A stretch of DNA of 64,000 bases from JABGQS01 sp963666505 (GTDB lineage Bacteria > Bacillota > Clostridia > Christensenellales > SZUA-584): the NCBI GenBank assembly GCA_963666505.2, contig CAXXXL010000001.1, positions 372,001 to 436,000 of the forward strand. The letters are read 5' to 3'. A model generated the notes under the pieces. That model did not search any database. It saw only the letters and a program-made list of their open reading frames with translations, and was not told the origin of the DNA. The first letter of the stretch is position 1. Each line of letters opens with the position of its first letter. This document shows, one piece after another, positions 8,746 to 18,330 of the stretch. The position numbers and the translations under genes are program-made.

Positions 8746-8774
8746 TTGAATTTGACGCCTAAGTGTTGTATTAT
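8746..8774 (+). promoter_or_regulatory. Promoter of the methionine synthase operon
   Basis: TTGAAT (8746-8751), a 17-bp spacer and TATTAT (8769-8774) form a sigma-A-type promoter 18 bp before the GTG start at 8793. The Shine-Dalgarno GAGGTGA lies in between. No SAM or cobalamin riboswitch fits in the short divergent gap. Confidence 0.65.
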
Positions 8775-8792
8775 ACACTCTGAGGTGAAACA

Positions 8793-9392
8793 GTGGGCAA
8801 TTATCCCTTTATACCGTTCGATCCGGGGAAAAAAGCAGTAATGCGGCGGCTTGGTTCGCTAAAGGCTGATTTCAGCGATGCGCTGACGGATGATATAGAT
8901 AAGAATATCCGTCTGGCAGAGCGGCTTTTTCATGTTAAAGGCAAAGACACTGTACTTCCGATAGAACATATCGGTGAAGAGAGCTTTGCGATAGAGGGAA
9001 ATGTAATAGAATCAAAGCTGCTGACAAAGCTTCTGCACGGCAGTAAAAGCGCTTATCTTATGTGCACTACTATAGATGCAAAAGAGGTAGCGCAGATAGG
9101 CACGGCTATGAAAAGCGGTGAAGGACTCAAGGCTATTGTGCTGGATGCGTATGCTTCGGAGTATGTTGACGGGGCACTAGGAGTTATGATGAGCAGGAAG
9201 AACGAGGCGCTTCGCCACACAGGGCAAAAGCTGACGAAACACCGTTTCAGTGCAGGTTACGGTGACCTTGATATAAAGTATCAGAAAGTTTTCTATGACT
9301 TGCTTGAGATGCAGACACTGGGCGTAAAGCTTAATGAAAGTTATTTGATGGAACCCGAGAAATCGGTTATAGCAATTGCAGGAGTGGAATAG
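8793..9392 (+). CDS. Stand-alone methionine synthase activation-domain protein
   Basis: 199 residues starting at GTG 8793 with GAGGTGA seven bases upstream. It corresponds to the Vitamin B12-dependent methionine synthase activation domain (PF02965-like): LLTKLLHGSKSAYLMCTTI, LDAYASEYVDGAL and the AdoMet-binding region RFSAGYGDLDIKYQ (equivalent to RxxPGYGD in MetH). In E. coli this domain is the MetH C-terminus and remethylates oxidised cob(II)alamin with AdoMet. Here it is a separate gene directly upstream of a MetH lacking that domain; the stop codon and the metH ATG are adjacent. The two proteins should act together in the cytosol. Confidence 0.88.
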   Translation: MGNYPFIPFDPGKKAVMRRLGSLKADFSDALTDDIDKNIRLAERLFHVKGKDTVLPIEHIGEESFAIEGNVIESKLLTKLLHGSKSAYLMCTTIDAKEVAQIGTAMKSGEGLKAIVLDAYASEYVDGALGVMMSRKNEALRHTGQKLTKHRFSAGYGDLDIKYQKVFYDLLEMQTLGVKLNESYLMEPEKSVIAIAGVE

Positions 9393-11771
9393 ATGAAAAA
9401 AGTAGACGGCAAAAATTTTCTGGAGTATTTGAGCGAAAAAATAATGGTGCTCGACGGAGCGTCCGGCACTTACATGCAGCAGAACGGCATGGAGCCGGGT
9501 ATGTGCCCGGAGATTTTTGCTATCGAAAATCCGCAGGTTTTAAAAGACCTCCAGCGGCAGTACATAGAAGCAGGCTCGAAGGCCGTTTATACTTTCACAC
9601 TTGGTGCGAACGAGTATAAGCTTGGCGATTTTTCACTTGCCGAAAAGGTGTATGATATCAATAAAACGCTTGCGCAGATTTCGGTGGAAGTTGCAGCGGA
9701 CAAGGCATTCGTTGGCGGCGACGTCAGCTCGACGGGCTCGTTCCTTGCGCCACTAGGAGACCTTGAGTTTGAGCAGGTTGTGGATATCTATAAAAGGCAG
9801 ATAAGTGCGCTTGCCGACGGCGGCGTAGATTTTATAATAATCGAAACGATGATAGATATAATGGAGACCAGAGCTGCGGTGATTGCGGCAAAAGAGTGCT
9901 GTGAGCTTCCCGTAGTTGCATGTATGACGTTTGATGAAAACGGCAGGACGCTTACGGGTACAACGCCTGCGGCTGCTGCGATGACGCTTGTTTCCGCGGG
10001 AGCGGATGCAGTCGGGCTAAACTGCTCTACCGGTCCTAAAGAGATGGTAGAATACGTGCGCGAGATGAAACAAGTTTCCAGCGTGCCGATAATAGTTAAA
10101 CCGAACGCCGGCATGCCCAAAGTAGTGGACGGCAAGACAGTTTTTGACTTGTCTTGCGAAGCTTTCTCGCAATACGTTGAGCCGCTGTGCGAAGCCGGAG
10201 CGAACCTGATTGGCGGATGCTGCGGGACTACGCCGGAGTTTATCAAAAAGACAGCGGAAATAGCCGGAAGAATGCAGCCTATGCTGTGGCTCAGCGCAAT
10301 GCCGCCAGCGGTGACTTCAGTAACGCAGGAAGTTTATATCGGCAGCAGCTTTAAAGTGATAGGGGAGCGGATCAACCCGACGGGCAAACTGAAACTGGTG
10401 GAAGCACTAAAGACGGGTGATTATTACGAAGTGCTTGACATGGCTCTGGAGCAGAAGGACAACGGAGCGCACATACTTGACGTTAACGTAGGCTCGCCGG
10501 ATGTTGATGAGCTTGAAGCCATGGTAAAGACCATAGAAACATTGGCAACGCAGGCAAAGCTGCCGCTGTGCATAGACTCTTCGAAGATAGAAGTTATTGA
10601 GCAGGCGCTGAGGGTGAACCCGGGGCGTGCGCTTGTCAACTCGATGTCTACAAAAGCTGAGCATATGAGAGCGCTGCTGCCACTGATAAAAAGGTATAAC
10701 GCTATGTTTGTGCTGCTTCCTATCGGCGATGAAGGAATTCCAAAAACGGCGGATGGTCGTATAAAAGAGATAGAGCAGGCGTATAAGATAATAGAGCAGG
10801 CTGGAATTGGCAAAGAAAGCATACTGGTGGACGGGCTTGTGATGACGGTGTCTGCCGACCAGAAGGCAGCAATAGAGACGCTTAAAGTAGTCAAATGGTG
10901 CACGAAGAACGGTTTCAATACTGTGCTTGGAATTTCCAACAGTTCGTTTGGGCTGCCGGAGAGAAAATACATAAACTCTGCATATCTTGTGATGGCAATG
11001 GCAAACGGCCTTACAGCTGCTATAATGAACCCGAACGACACGCTGATGATGGATCTTTATCATGCAGCTGAAGCGCTTATAGAACGGGACGAAAACTTCG
11101 AGAACTATATTGAGCGTTTTACGGGCGTTGAAGTGACGGAGCAGGAAGCAAAGACTATTGTGGACGCTATCCTAACAGGCAAAAAAAAAACAATAATCGG
11201 GCTGATTGAGCAGGAGATTAAGGCAGGCAGGACGCCGGAGCAGATCATCAATGATATGATAATACCTGCGCTTAAAAAGGTCGGCGATCTCTATGAGCAG
11301 CGTGTATACTTTCTGCCTCAGCTGATATACAGCGCAGAAGCTGCGCACACCGCTTTTGACTATCTTGAAGAGAAGTTTTTTGCTGGCGGCGACACTTCAA
11401 AAAACAAGAAGCGTGTCGTTATTGCAACGGTAAAGGGCGACATACACGACATAGGCAAAAACCTTGTGGCTATGCTGCTTAAAAACCACGGATTTATGGT
11501 AACCGATCTTGGCAAAGACGTGCCAGCGCAGGTTATTGTTAACAAGGCTATAGAGATAGACGCAGACATCATTGGGCTGTCTGCCCTTATCACGACGACT
11601 GCAAAAGAGATGGACAGGGTGATAAAGCTGGCCCGGCAGAGGAGCGTGAGGGCAAAAGTGATGGTCGGCGGAGCTGTTGTTTCGGAAGAATATTCACACA
11701 GTATCGGTGCGGACGGTTACGCTGCAGATGCAGCGGGAGCTGTCAGGAAAGCACAGGAACTGGTCGAATAA
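9393..11771 (+). CDS. metH: Cobalamin-dependent methionine synthase lacking the activation domain
   Basis: 792 residues. Residues 1-290 are the homocysteine S-methyltransferase barrel with the zinc ligands C211 (GLNCSTGP) and C276/C277 (GGCCGT). Residues about 310-570 are the pterin-binding domain (VIGERINPTGK, GAHILDVNVGSPDVDE, CIDSS). Residues about 580-792 are the cobalamin cap and Rossmann domains with the axial ligand His685 in DIHDIG and the downstream GLSALITTT. Length and domain order match the short Firmicutes MetH; the fourth domain is the preceding gene. It transfers the methyl group of 5-methyl-THF to homocysteine. Confidence 0.95.
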   Translation: MKKVDGKNFLEYLSEKIMVLDGASGTYMQQNGMEPGMCPEIFAIENPQVLKDLQRQYIEAGSKAVYTFTLGANEYKLGDFSLAEKVYDINKTLAQISVEVAADKAFVGGDVSSTGSFLAPLGDLEFEQVVDIYKRQISALADGGVDFIIIETMIDIMETRAAVIAAKECCELPVVACMTFDENGRTLTGTTPAAAAMTLVSAGADAVGLNCSTGPKEMVEYVREMKQVSSVPIIVKPNAGMPKVVDGKTVFDLSCEAFSQYVEPLCEAGANLIGGCCGTTPEFIKKTAEIAGRMQPMLWLSAMPPAVTSVTQEVYIGSSFKVIGERINPTGKLKLVEALKTGDYYEVLDMALEQKDNGAHILDVNVGSPDVDELEAMVKTIETLATQAKLPLCIDSSKIEVIEQALRVNPGRALVNSMSTKAEHMRALLPLIKRYNAMFVLLPIGDEGIPKTADGRIKEIEQAYKIIEQAGIGKESILVDGLVMTVSADQKAAIETLKVVKWCTKNGFNTVLGISNSSFGLPERKYINSAYLVMAMANGLTAAIMNPNDTLMMDLYHAAEALIERDENFENYIERFTGVEVTEQEAKTIVDAILTGKKKTIIGLIEQEIKAGRTPEQIINDMIIPALKKVGDLYEQRVYFLPQLIYSAEAAHTAFDYLEEKFFAGGDTSKNKKRVVIATVKGDIHDIGKNLVAMLLKNHGFMVTDLGKDVPAQVIVNKAIEIDADIIGLSALITTTAKEMDRVIKLARQRSVRAKVMVGGAVVSEEYSHSIGADGYAADAAGAVRKAQELVE

Positions 11772-11791
11772 ATAGATTTTATGGAGTTACA

Positions 11792-12511
11792 ATGAAATTT
11801 GAAGTTGATACCCACACGCATACCGTGCTGTCCGGTCATGCCCAGTCTACCCTGCTCGAAAATGCGGCTGCGGCTGCAAAAGCCGGGATCAGGGGCATTG
11901 TTCTTACCGACCACGGACCTAGCATAGCTTCATCTCCGCCAGACTTTGTAATATCAACATACTCGTCTATGCCAAATGTTATAGACGGCGTGAGAATCTA
12001 TTATGGGACAGAAGCTAACATAATAGACTTTAAAGGCAGCATAGACATTAGGGAAAACTATATGGGGATGCTTGACTTTGCTATAGCCGGGATGCACGGA
12101 TTTGTGTTAAAACCGGGAACCAAGAAGCAGAATACAGATGCAGTTATTGCGGCGCTGAACAACGAAAAAGTAGATATGATATCGCATCCGGACAACCCTT
12201 CATATGAGATGGATTATGAAGCGTTTGTTAAGGAAACAAAGCGGCTGGGAAAACTTGTTGAGGTAAACGAGCATTCGATTTGGTACAGGAAGGGCTCGGA
12301 ACAAAACGCTTTGATATATTTGGAGCTTTGCAAAAAGCACGATGTGCGAATCGCCGTTTCCAGCGATGCGCATATCAGCCTTAACGTAGGCGTTTGCGAC
12401 ACCGCAGCAGCAGTTTTGGAGCAGTGCAGTTTCCCGCACCAGCTCATCGCGAACCTGACTAAAGAAAGGTTTGATGAATACCTCGTTTCAAGGGGGAAGG
12501 CAGTAATATAA
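11792..12511 (+). CDS. PHP-domain phosphoesterase (YcdX-like)
   Basis: 239 residues. Metal-binding PHP motifs: VDTHTHTVLSGHA at the N-terminus, GIVLTDHGP, GTEANIID, IAGMHG, ISHPDNP and VSSDAHIS near the end, in the order seen in YcdX-type phosphatases with a trinuclear metal site. The substrate is not known; some family members hydrolyse small phosphate esters. It follows metH by 20 bp and is probably its co-transcribed neighbour. A short AAAAGC/GCTTTT hairpin with a T-run follows near 12520-12550 and may end the transcript. Confidence 0.85.
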   Translation: MKFEVDTHTHTVLSGHAQSTLLENAAAAAKAGIRGIVLTDHGPSIASSPPDFVISTYSSMPNVIDGVRIYYGTEANIIDFKGSIDIRENYMGMLDFAIAGMHGFVLKPGTKKQNTDAVIAALNNEKVDMISHPDNPSYEMDYEAFVKETKRLGKLVEVNEHSIWYRKGSEQNALIYLELCKKHDVRIAVSSDAHISLNVGVCDTAAAVLEQCSFPHQLIANLTKERFDEYLVSRGKAVI

Positions 12512-12615
12512 TTGTTGTAAAAGCGTAATTTAACTTTGGCTTTTTTTATGATAATATTAATTGTTATTATTTTGCTATCATACATTTCATATCTATTATT
12601 TATGGAGGAATTTAA

Positions 12616-15600
12616 ATGGACGTTTTTAAGAAGCTCGATGAGCTGAGGGTGGACTTGACTTTTGAAAACCTCTTTTCAATACTCTGCAGCCACGGAGACA
12701 ACACGGCTGCTGAATATCGGGAAGACGGGCAGATAAAGACACTCTCTTACGCCGACTATGAACGTGTTTCTATGGCCGGTGCGGCAAAGCTCTCTGAGCT
12801 GCTGAGTGACGTTGAAAAAAACACATTCGTTGCGCTCAGGTTCGAGAACCATCCTCTTTGGCCGGCAGCTTTCTGGTCGGTGATACTTGCGGGATACAGG
12901 CTGCTTCTTATTGATGCCGGCAGCGAAGATAATCAGATAATGCATATACTCAAACAGGCGGGTTCGAGCACAATGGTATCGGATAAACCGGTCGGCATTG
13001 GCGGCGTGAAGTGCGTCTCGCCGTTCGACTTTTTAAGCGTTGATGCTCAGCCGGCGGTGTTTTCACCCGTTTGCGGAGATGCTATAGCGCTTTGCACATC
13101 CGGTACGACGTCGTCTCCGAAAGTATATGTATATAACCAGGAGGCGGTCTGTCAGCAGGTGCTTCTGGCAGACTATATATGCAAGAACAATCAGGAGATA
13201 ATGCACAACGGGGTTATAAAACAGCTTGCGTTTCTTCCTTTTCATCATATTTTCGGGCTCGTTGCCGTGTATATGTGGTATTCATTTTTTGGCAAGACAA
13301 TAGTTTATTTACAGAATAGGACTGCGGACATCATACTCTCTGCATGCAAGGAACATAAGGTGACGCATATATATGCTGTGCCGCTGCTTTGGAACAACGT
13401 AGCAAAGAGCCTTCTTAGAAAAGCGAAGATGGAGGGCGAAAAGACGTATAACAAGCTGGTCGGCGCGGCCGAGCTGAGCATAAAGCTGCAAAGACGATTT
13501 GGGCTGCTTGGCAAATTTATTGTGTCTAAGGTTTTCTTCAAAGACCTGCAGCAAAGACTGGTGGGAGATAGCATAGAGTTTATGATAAGCGGCGGTGCGC
13601 ACATTAAACCGGAAGCGATCAAGCTTATTAATGCGATAGGGTATCATCTTGTTTCGGGCTTTGGGATGACGGAGACGGGAATCAACTCTGTTGAGCTTTC
13701 CAACAACATAGACCACTGCATCGCTGCGGGGGTAGGCAAACCGTTTGAGCCAATGCAATACAGGCTTAAAAAAGAAAACCCGCAAGACAAGACGGGTGAG
13801 CTTCAGCTTAAGGGCGAGGCTATACACTCTGGCAGGATGGTGGACGGTGTTTATATACCACGTGATCTTTCGGGCGGCGGATGGTTCTCGTCCGGCGACA
13901 TTGCAAGGGAAGTGGACGGAAGGTATTTCATCGAAGGAAGAGTAAAGGACGTTATCATAAACGAATCGGGCGAGAACGTATACCCTGACGAGCTTGAAGA
14001 CAGTTTTACCGAGCTTCCTGGCGCAGAGCATATCTGCGTGGTGGGTATAGCTGCCGACGGAGTGTATGACAATGCCGCACTTGTAGTGTATATGGGAGAC
14101 GCTGCGCAGGACAAACAGAAAGTTGGACAGATTGTTGAGCAGATATCCAGGATTAACGGACTGCTGCCGATATATAAAAAGATAAGTAAAGCGTATCTCT
14201 CATTAGAACCGCTGCCGATGGCGAACGGCATAAAGGTGCGCAGACAAAAGGTGAAAGAGTATATAGAGAGCGACCGGGGACAATTCGAAGAGATAGATAT
14301 AAACAGCGGAGTCGTTAAAGCGGCGGCGACGCCGACAAAAGCCATGAACAAGAAAGACGATGTGCCGGCGGTTACAGATTCACGGCTGGCTTCCATTGTT
14401 GAAGAGATAAGGAAGATATTCGGCGAAGAGCTGCACATAGACCCGAAGGATATAGGCGATACAGACCATTTTGTGGACGACCTTGGCGGCGATAGCCTGA
14501 CCAGCCTTGGTGTGTTTGCGAAAGCGGAAGAAAAGTATAACGTCATTATAAAAGATACGGAGTATTTTACTTGTGCAAACGTGGAAGACCTTGCTAAGCT
14601 GCTATACGACAAGATACATAACATAGAGCCGCAGCAAGAAAGCAGGGCTCAGGCAGACCTGAGGTATGTGGACAGGTTCGAGAAGTCACGTGAATATGAA
14701 GAGTTTGCAAAGCGGATGCTGGAGATGAAGACAGCGGGCATCGAGAACCCGTATTTTGTAGCGCACGACTCTGTTTTAAAAGACACTTCGATAGTAGACG
14801 GCAAAGAAGTCATAAATCTGGCGTCTTACAATTATCTTGGAATGTCGGGACATCCAAGAACAGCAAAGGCTGCCAAGGAAGCCATAGACAAATACGGAAC
14901 ATCCGCCTCGGGCTCAAGACTGATTGCAGGTGAAAAGCCGCTTTACAGAGAGCTTGAGAAAGCCATTGCCGACTGGAAGCACACAGAGGATTCCGTAGTG
15001 TTTGTGGGAGGGCATGCCACTAACGTAACGTTCGTCGGCAACTTCTGCAACGAGAGGGATCTTATTTTATATGATGCGCTGTCACACAACTCGATAACTC
15101 AAGGATGCCAGCTTTCAAAGAGCGATACAAAAGCGTTCTCGCACAATGATTTTGAGATGCTGGAGAATATGCTAAAAGCATCCAGAGATAAATACGAAAA
15201 GATATTGATAGTGGTGGAAGGTGTCTATTCGATGGACGGCGATATTGCTCCTATACCGAAGTTTGTGGAATTGAAGAAAAAGTACGGAGCATTCCTGATG
15301 GTGGACGAAGCTCATTCCGGATGCGTTATAGGAAAGAACGGCGGAGGAGTGGACGATTATTTCAATCTGAGCCCTAATGATATAGATATAAGGATGGGTA
15401 CGCTTTCCAAAGGCCTTGGAACATGTGGCGGTTATATTGCAGGAGATAAAAACATGATAAGTTATCTTCATTATAATATGCCGGGCTTTATGTTCTCGGT
15501 CGGCATCAGTCCGCCTCTGGCGGCAGCTTCGCTTGAAGCAGTCAAGATGATGATTGAAGGCAACCCTAAAGTTGCGGACCTTCAGGACAACGTCGCCTAT

Positions 15601-15876
15601 TTCGTTGAAGGAGCAAAGAAACGAGGGTTCAACACTTGCCTTGGAAGCGAAACGGCTATAGTGCCGATATTGGTGGGGGAAGACCTGAGCACGTGCAAAC
15701 TTTCTTCAAAGATGCTGGAGGGCGGAGTGTTCGTGCCGCCGGCGGTATACCCGGCTGTGTCGAAAGGACAGGCGAGGCTGAGATTCTGCCTGACCAGCGA
15801 GCATAAAAAGAAGCAGCTTGATTATGCGCTTGACCTTCTTGACAAGCTGTTTGAAGAGCAGGGAATACAAAAGTAA
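12616..15876 (+). CDS. Trimodular fusion: acyl-AMP ligase - acyl carrier protein - alpha-oxoamine synthase
   Basis: 1086 residues. Residues 1-550 are an ANL adenylating domain: the phosphate loop CTSGTTSSPK (160-169, unusual Ser in place of the usual Gly at 166), GFGMTETG (348-355), the hinge SSGDI...GRVKDVIINESGENVYP and a C-terminal Lys540 in NGIKVRR. Residues about 595-675 are an acyl carrier domain with the phosphopantetheine Ser627 in DLGGDSL. Residues about 690-1086 are a PLP-dependent alpha-oxoamine synthase of the BioF/KBL/SPT class: NLASYNYLGMSGHP, GTSASGSRL, DEAHSG (897-902) and the PLP lysine Lys932 in GTLSKG. The architecture predicts activation of a carboxylic acid, loading on the carrier, and decarboxylative condensation with an amino acid to give an alpha-aminoketone. 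It could supply sphingoid-like lipid bases or a secreted aminoketone; the true substrates are unknown. GGAGG precedes ATG 12616. Confidence 0.9.
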   Translation: MDVFKKLDELRVDLTFENLFSILCSHGDNTAAEYREDGQIKTLSYADYERVSMAGAAKLSELLSDVEKNTFVALRFENHPLWPAAFWSVILAGYRLLLIDAGSEDNQIMHILKQAGSSTMVSDKPVGIGGVKCVSPFDFLSVDAQPAVFSPVCGDAIALCTSGTTSSPKVYVYNQEAVCQQVLLADYICKNNQEIMHNGVIKQLAFLPFHHIFGLVAVYMWYSFFGKTIVYLQNRTADIILSACKEHKVTHIYAVPLLWNNVAKSLLRKAKMEGEKTYNKLVGAAELSIKLQRRFGLLGKFIVSKVFFKDLQQRLVGDSIEFMISGGAHIKPEAIKLINAIGYHLVSGFGMTETGINSVELSNNIDHCIAAGVGKPFEPMQYRLKKENPQDKTGELQLKGEAIHSGRMVDGVYIPRDLSGGGWFSSGDIAREVDGRYFIEGRVKDVIINESGENVYPDELEDSFTELPGAEHICVVGIAADGVYDNAALVVYMGDAAQDKQKVGQIVEQISRINGLLPIYKKISKAYLSLEPLPMANGIKVRRQKVKEYIESDRGQFEEIDINSGVVKAAATPTKAMNKKDDVPAVTDSRLASIVEEIRKIFGEELHIDPKDIGDTDHFVDDLGGDSLTSLGVFAKAEEKYNVIIKDTEYFTCANVEDLAKLLYDKIHNIEPQQESRAQADLRYVDRFEKSREYEEFAKRMLEMKTAGIENPYFVAHDSVLKDTSIVDGKEVINLASYNYLGMSGHPRTAKAAKEAIDKYGTSASGSRLIAGEKPLYRELEKAIADWKHTEDSVVFVGGHATNVTFVGNFCNERDLILYDALSHNSITQGCQLSKSDTKAFSHNDFEMLENMLKASRDKYEKILIVVEGVYSMDGDIAPIPKFVELKKKYGAFLMVDEAHSGCVIGKNGGGVDDYFNLSPNDIDIRMGTLSKGLGTCGGYIAGDKNMISYLHYNMPGFMFSVGISPPLAAASLEAVKMMIEGNPKVADLQDNVAYFVEGAKKRGFNTCLGSETAIVPILVGEDLSTCKLSSKMLEGGVFVPPAVYPAVSKGQARLRFCLTSEHKKKQLDYALDLLDKLFEEQGIQK

Positions 15877-15888
15877 TTTAAACCATGC

Positions 15889-15917
15889 AAAAAGGCGCTG
15901 TAAAAGGCGTCTTTTTT
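15889..15917 (+). terminator. Terminator after the oxoamine synthase fusion
   Basis: AAAAAGGCGC (15889-15898) pairs with GCGTCTTTTT (15907-15916) with one G-U pair, followed by a run of Ts. It lies 13 bp past the stop codon of the fusion gene and separates it from mutS2. Confidence 0.8.
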
Positions 15918-15984
15918 AATGCTTTAAATATGCAAAATATAGTGATATTATAGTGTAGGTTATAATAAAAACAAGGGATATGTA

Positions 15985-18324
15985 ATGAATAAAAGAGTTT
16001 TTGAAAAACTTGAATTTGATAAGATACTAAAAATGCTGGAAAGCAAAGCGTTGTCTGACTCTGGCAAAGAAGCGGCGCTTTCTTTGAAGCCGGGCAAAAA
16101 CATAGACGCTGTGAGGATTTTGCAGAGCGAAACGCTGGAAGCCGAGAGCACTCTGATGAGAGAACCCAAAACACCGATGAGTTCTTTTTCGGACATAAGC
16201 GCTGAGGCAGTCAGGCTAAAGACAGGCGCTGACTTATCGTGCAGGGAACTTTTGAGGATACTCGGCGTGCTTAAAGCAGCAAGGCGTGCAAAGAGCGGAC
16301 TTAGCAAGCAGGAAAACAGCGAGAACCTGCTTCCGAAAATCGCCGAACTTTTATATTACGACAGCGGCATAATAAAAGAGCTCGATGATGCTATAGTGAA
16401 CGAGAACGAGCTTGCAGACAATGCTTCATCGGAGCTTTTCAGTATACGCAGGCGCATAATGCGGGAGAACGAAGGCATACACGAGAAGCTCAATTCCGTA
16501 ATAAGGAGCGCCCACCACAAAGAGCACCTTCAGGACGCAATCATAACTATGAGAAACGGCAGGTATGTCGTGCCCGTCAAGCAGGAATACAGGCGTAGTC
16601 TGAAAGGCCTGGTGCACGACCAGAGCTCTAGCGGACAGACCGTATTCATAGAGCCGATGGAAGTAGTTGAAGCAAACAACAGGCTGAGGGAGCTGGAACT
16701 TGCAGAGAAAGCGGAAGTGGAGAGGATACTCCATGATTTCAGTGAGAGGCTGCGGGAGTATTGGCAGCAGCTTAGGGATGACCTTGACATACTAACAAGG
16801 CTGGATGTGATATTTGCAAAGGCAGCTCTTGCTTCGGCAATGAAAGCCTCTCCGCCGCAGATAACTGATGAAAAGAAACTGATAATAAAGAACGGGCGGC
16901 ATCCGCTGATAGATGCAAAAGAGGTGGTGCCTGTTTCGCTGTATATCGACGATGGATATACCGGGCTAATAATAACGGGGCCGAACACGGGCGGCAAGAC
17001 AGTGACGCTCAAGCTTACCGGGCTGATGGTGCTTATGGCGCAGAGCGGGATGTTCGTACCTGCGGATGCGGGAACTGTGCTTCCGGTGTTCACGGCGCTG
17101 TATGCGGACATCGGAGATGAGCAGAGCATAGAACAGAGTCTTTCCACATTTTCATCGCACATGAAGAACATTACGGAGATAACAAAAAAAGCGGACGAAC
17201 ATTCTCTGGTGCTGCTGGACGAGCTGGGGGCGGGGACAGACCCTGCTGAGGGAGCGGCACTGGCTATGTCGATACTCGAAGAACTTGAATTTTCAAAGAG
17301 CTTTGTGATGGCGACGACTCACTACAGCGAGATAAAAGCGTTTGCGATGGCGAATGAAAAATATCAGAACGCATGTATGGAGTTTAGCGTAAAGACATTA
17401 AGCCCAACATACAAGCTGATTATGGGAGTGCCGGGCGTATCGAACGCTTTTGAGATATCAAAAAAACTGGGGCTTGGCGAGCAGATAATAGAGCGAGCAC
17501 GCCAGCATATGTCTGAAGAGACGGTGAAGTTTGAGCAGCTTATCGGGGAAGCGGAAAAGCAGCGGGAGATAGCTCAGCAGAAGCAGCAGCAGGCTGAGGA
17601 CTTTCGGAGGACAGCGCAGTCGATAAAAGACAAGACGAACACTGAACTGGAAAAGGCCAGGGGTAAAAGTGAAAAGATAGTTGAAAGGGCAAACGAGAAG
17701 GCTCTGGATATATTGAAGGAAGCGAAGGAAGAGGCAGAACTGATAATAAAAGAGCTTAAGACGGCAAAAGCCGCAAAGCAGGAGGACATCAACGCCGCAA
17801 GGAAAAAGCTTTCCGACAAAATAGATGAAACCTCTTCTGCGATTTCGAAGAAGCCGGTTAAAAAAAGCAGCGTGAAAGCGGCGGATATAACCGCAGGTGA
17901 AACGGTAAAGCTTATAAATCATGGAGTAAAGGCAACCGTGCTGAAAGCGCCGAAAGACAACAAGGTGCAGGTGCAGGCGGGTGTTGTAAAAATGACGGTG
18001 GATATTTCGGAAGTTGAGCCGGCCGGCAAGGAGAAGCAGACCCTGCGGCTGGGCGGATATAAGCGTGACCTTGGGGCAAGCGTTAATATGGAGCTGGACC
18101 TGCGGGGAATGAGCCTGGATGAAGCTGTAATGGAAACTGACAAGTACCTTGACGAAGCGTTTATCGCCGGAAGACAGGAGGTTTCTATTATACACGGAAA
18201 AGGCACTGGGGTGCTGCGCTCGGGGATACGTGATTTTTTGCGCACTCACCCGCACGCCGAAAAGTTCAGACAGGGAAAGTACGGCGAAGGCGAAGCCGGA
18301 GTGACTATTGTGACTATAAAGTAG
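15985..18324 (+). CDS. mutS2: MutS2 ATPase (ribosome rescue / recombination control)
   Basis: 779 residues, the usual MutS2 length. It starts with the core/lever region (FEKLEFDKILKML). The ATPase has Walker A GPNTGGKT (332-339), the LVLLDELGAGTDPAEGAAL Walker B/signature and ATTHYSEIKAFAM. A long charged coiled coil (about 520-640) follows. The C-terminal Smr endonuclease domain is present (LDLRGMSLDEAV, VSIIHGKGTGVLRSGI). It lacks the MutS mismatch domain I. MutS2 of B. subtilis acts on collided ribosomes, and other members suppress homologous recombination. The DUF523 gene follows 6 bp downstream. Confidence 0.95.
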   Translation: MNKRVFEKLEFDKILKMLESKALSDSGKEAALSLKPGKNIDAVRILQSETLEAESTLMREPKTPMSSFSDISAEAVRLKTGADLSCRELLRILGVLKAARRAKSGLSKQENSENLLPKIAELLYYDSGIIKELDDAIVNENELADNASSELFSIRRRIMRENEGIHEKLNSVIRSAHHKEHLQDAIITMRNGRYVVPVKQEYRRSLKGLVHDQSSSGQTVFIEPMEVVEANNRLRELELAEKAEVERILHDFSERLREYWQQLRDDLDILTRLDVIFAKAALASAMKASPPQITDEKKLIIKNGRHPLIDAKEVVPVSLYIDDGYTGLIITGPNTGGKTVTLKLTGLMVLMAQSGMFVPADAGTVLPVFTALYADIGDEQSIEQSLSTFSSHMKNITEITKKADEHSLVLLDELGAGTDPAEGAALAMSILEELEFSKSFVMATTHYSEIKAFAMANEKYQNACMEFSVKTLSPTYKLIMGVPGVSNAFEISKKLGLGEQIIERARQHMSEETVKFEQLIGEAEKQREIAQQKQQQAEDFRRTAQSIKDKTNTELEKARGKSEKIVERANEKALDILKEAKEEAELIIKELKTAKAAKQEDINAARKKLSDKIDETSSAISKKPVKKSSVKAADITAGETVKLINHGVKATVLKAPKDNKVQVQAGVVKMTVDISEVEPAGKEKQTLRLGGYKRDLGASVNMELDLRGMSLDEAVMETDKYLDEAFIAGRQEVSIIHGKGTGVLRSGIRDFLRTHPHAEKFRQGKYGEGEAGVTIVTIK

Positions 18325-18330
18325 GCGGAT

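Noticed and set aside
8676..8792. SAM (S-box) or cobalamin riboswitch between metF and the methionine synthase genes
   Set aside because: The 117-bp divergent gap is too short for either with its terminator and lacks their core motifs; a plain promoter fits.
12616..15876. Interpretation as a biotin-synthesis BioF fusion
   Set aside because: No other bio gene is adjacent and the carrier plus adenylation domains suggest a different acyl donor; kept open as an alternative in the finding.
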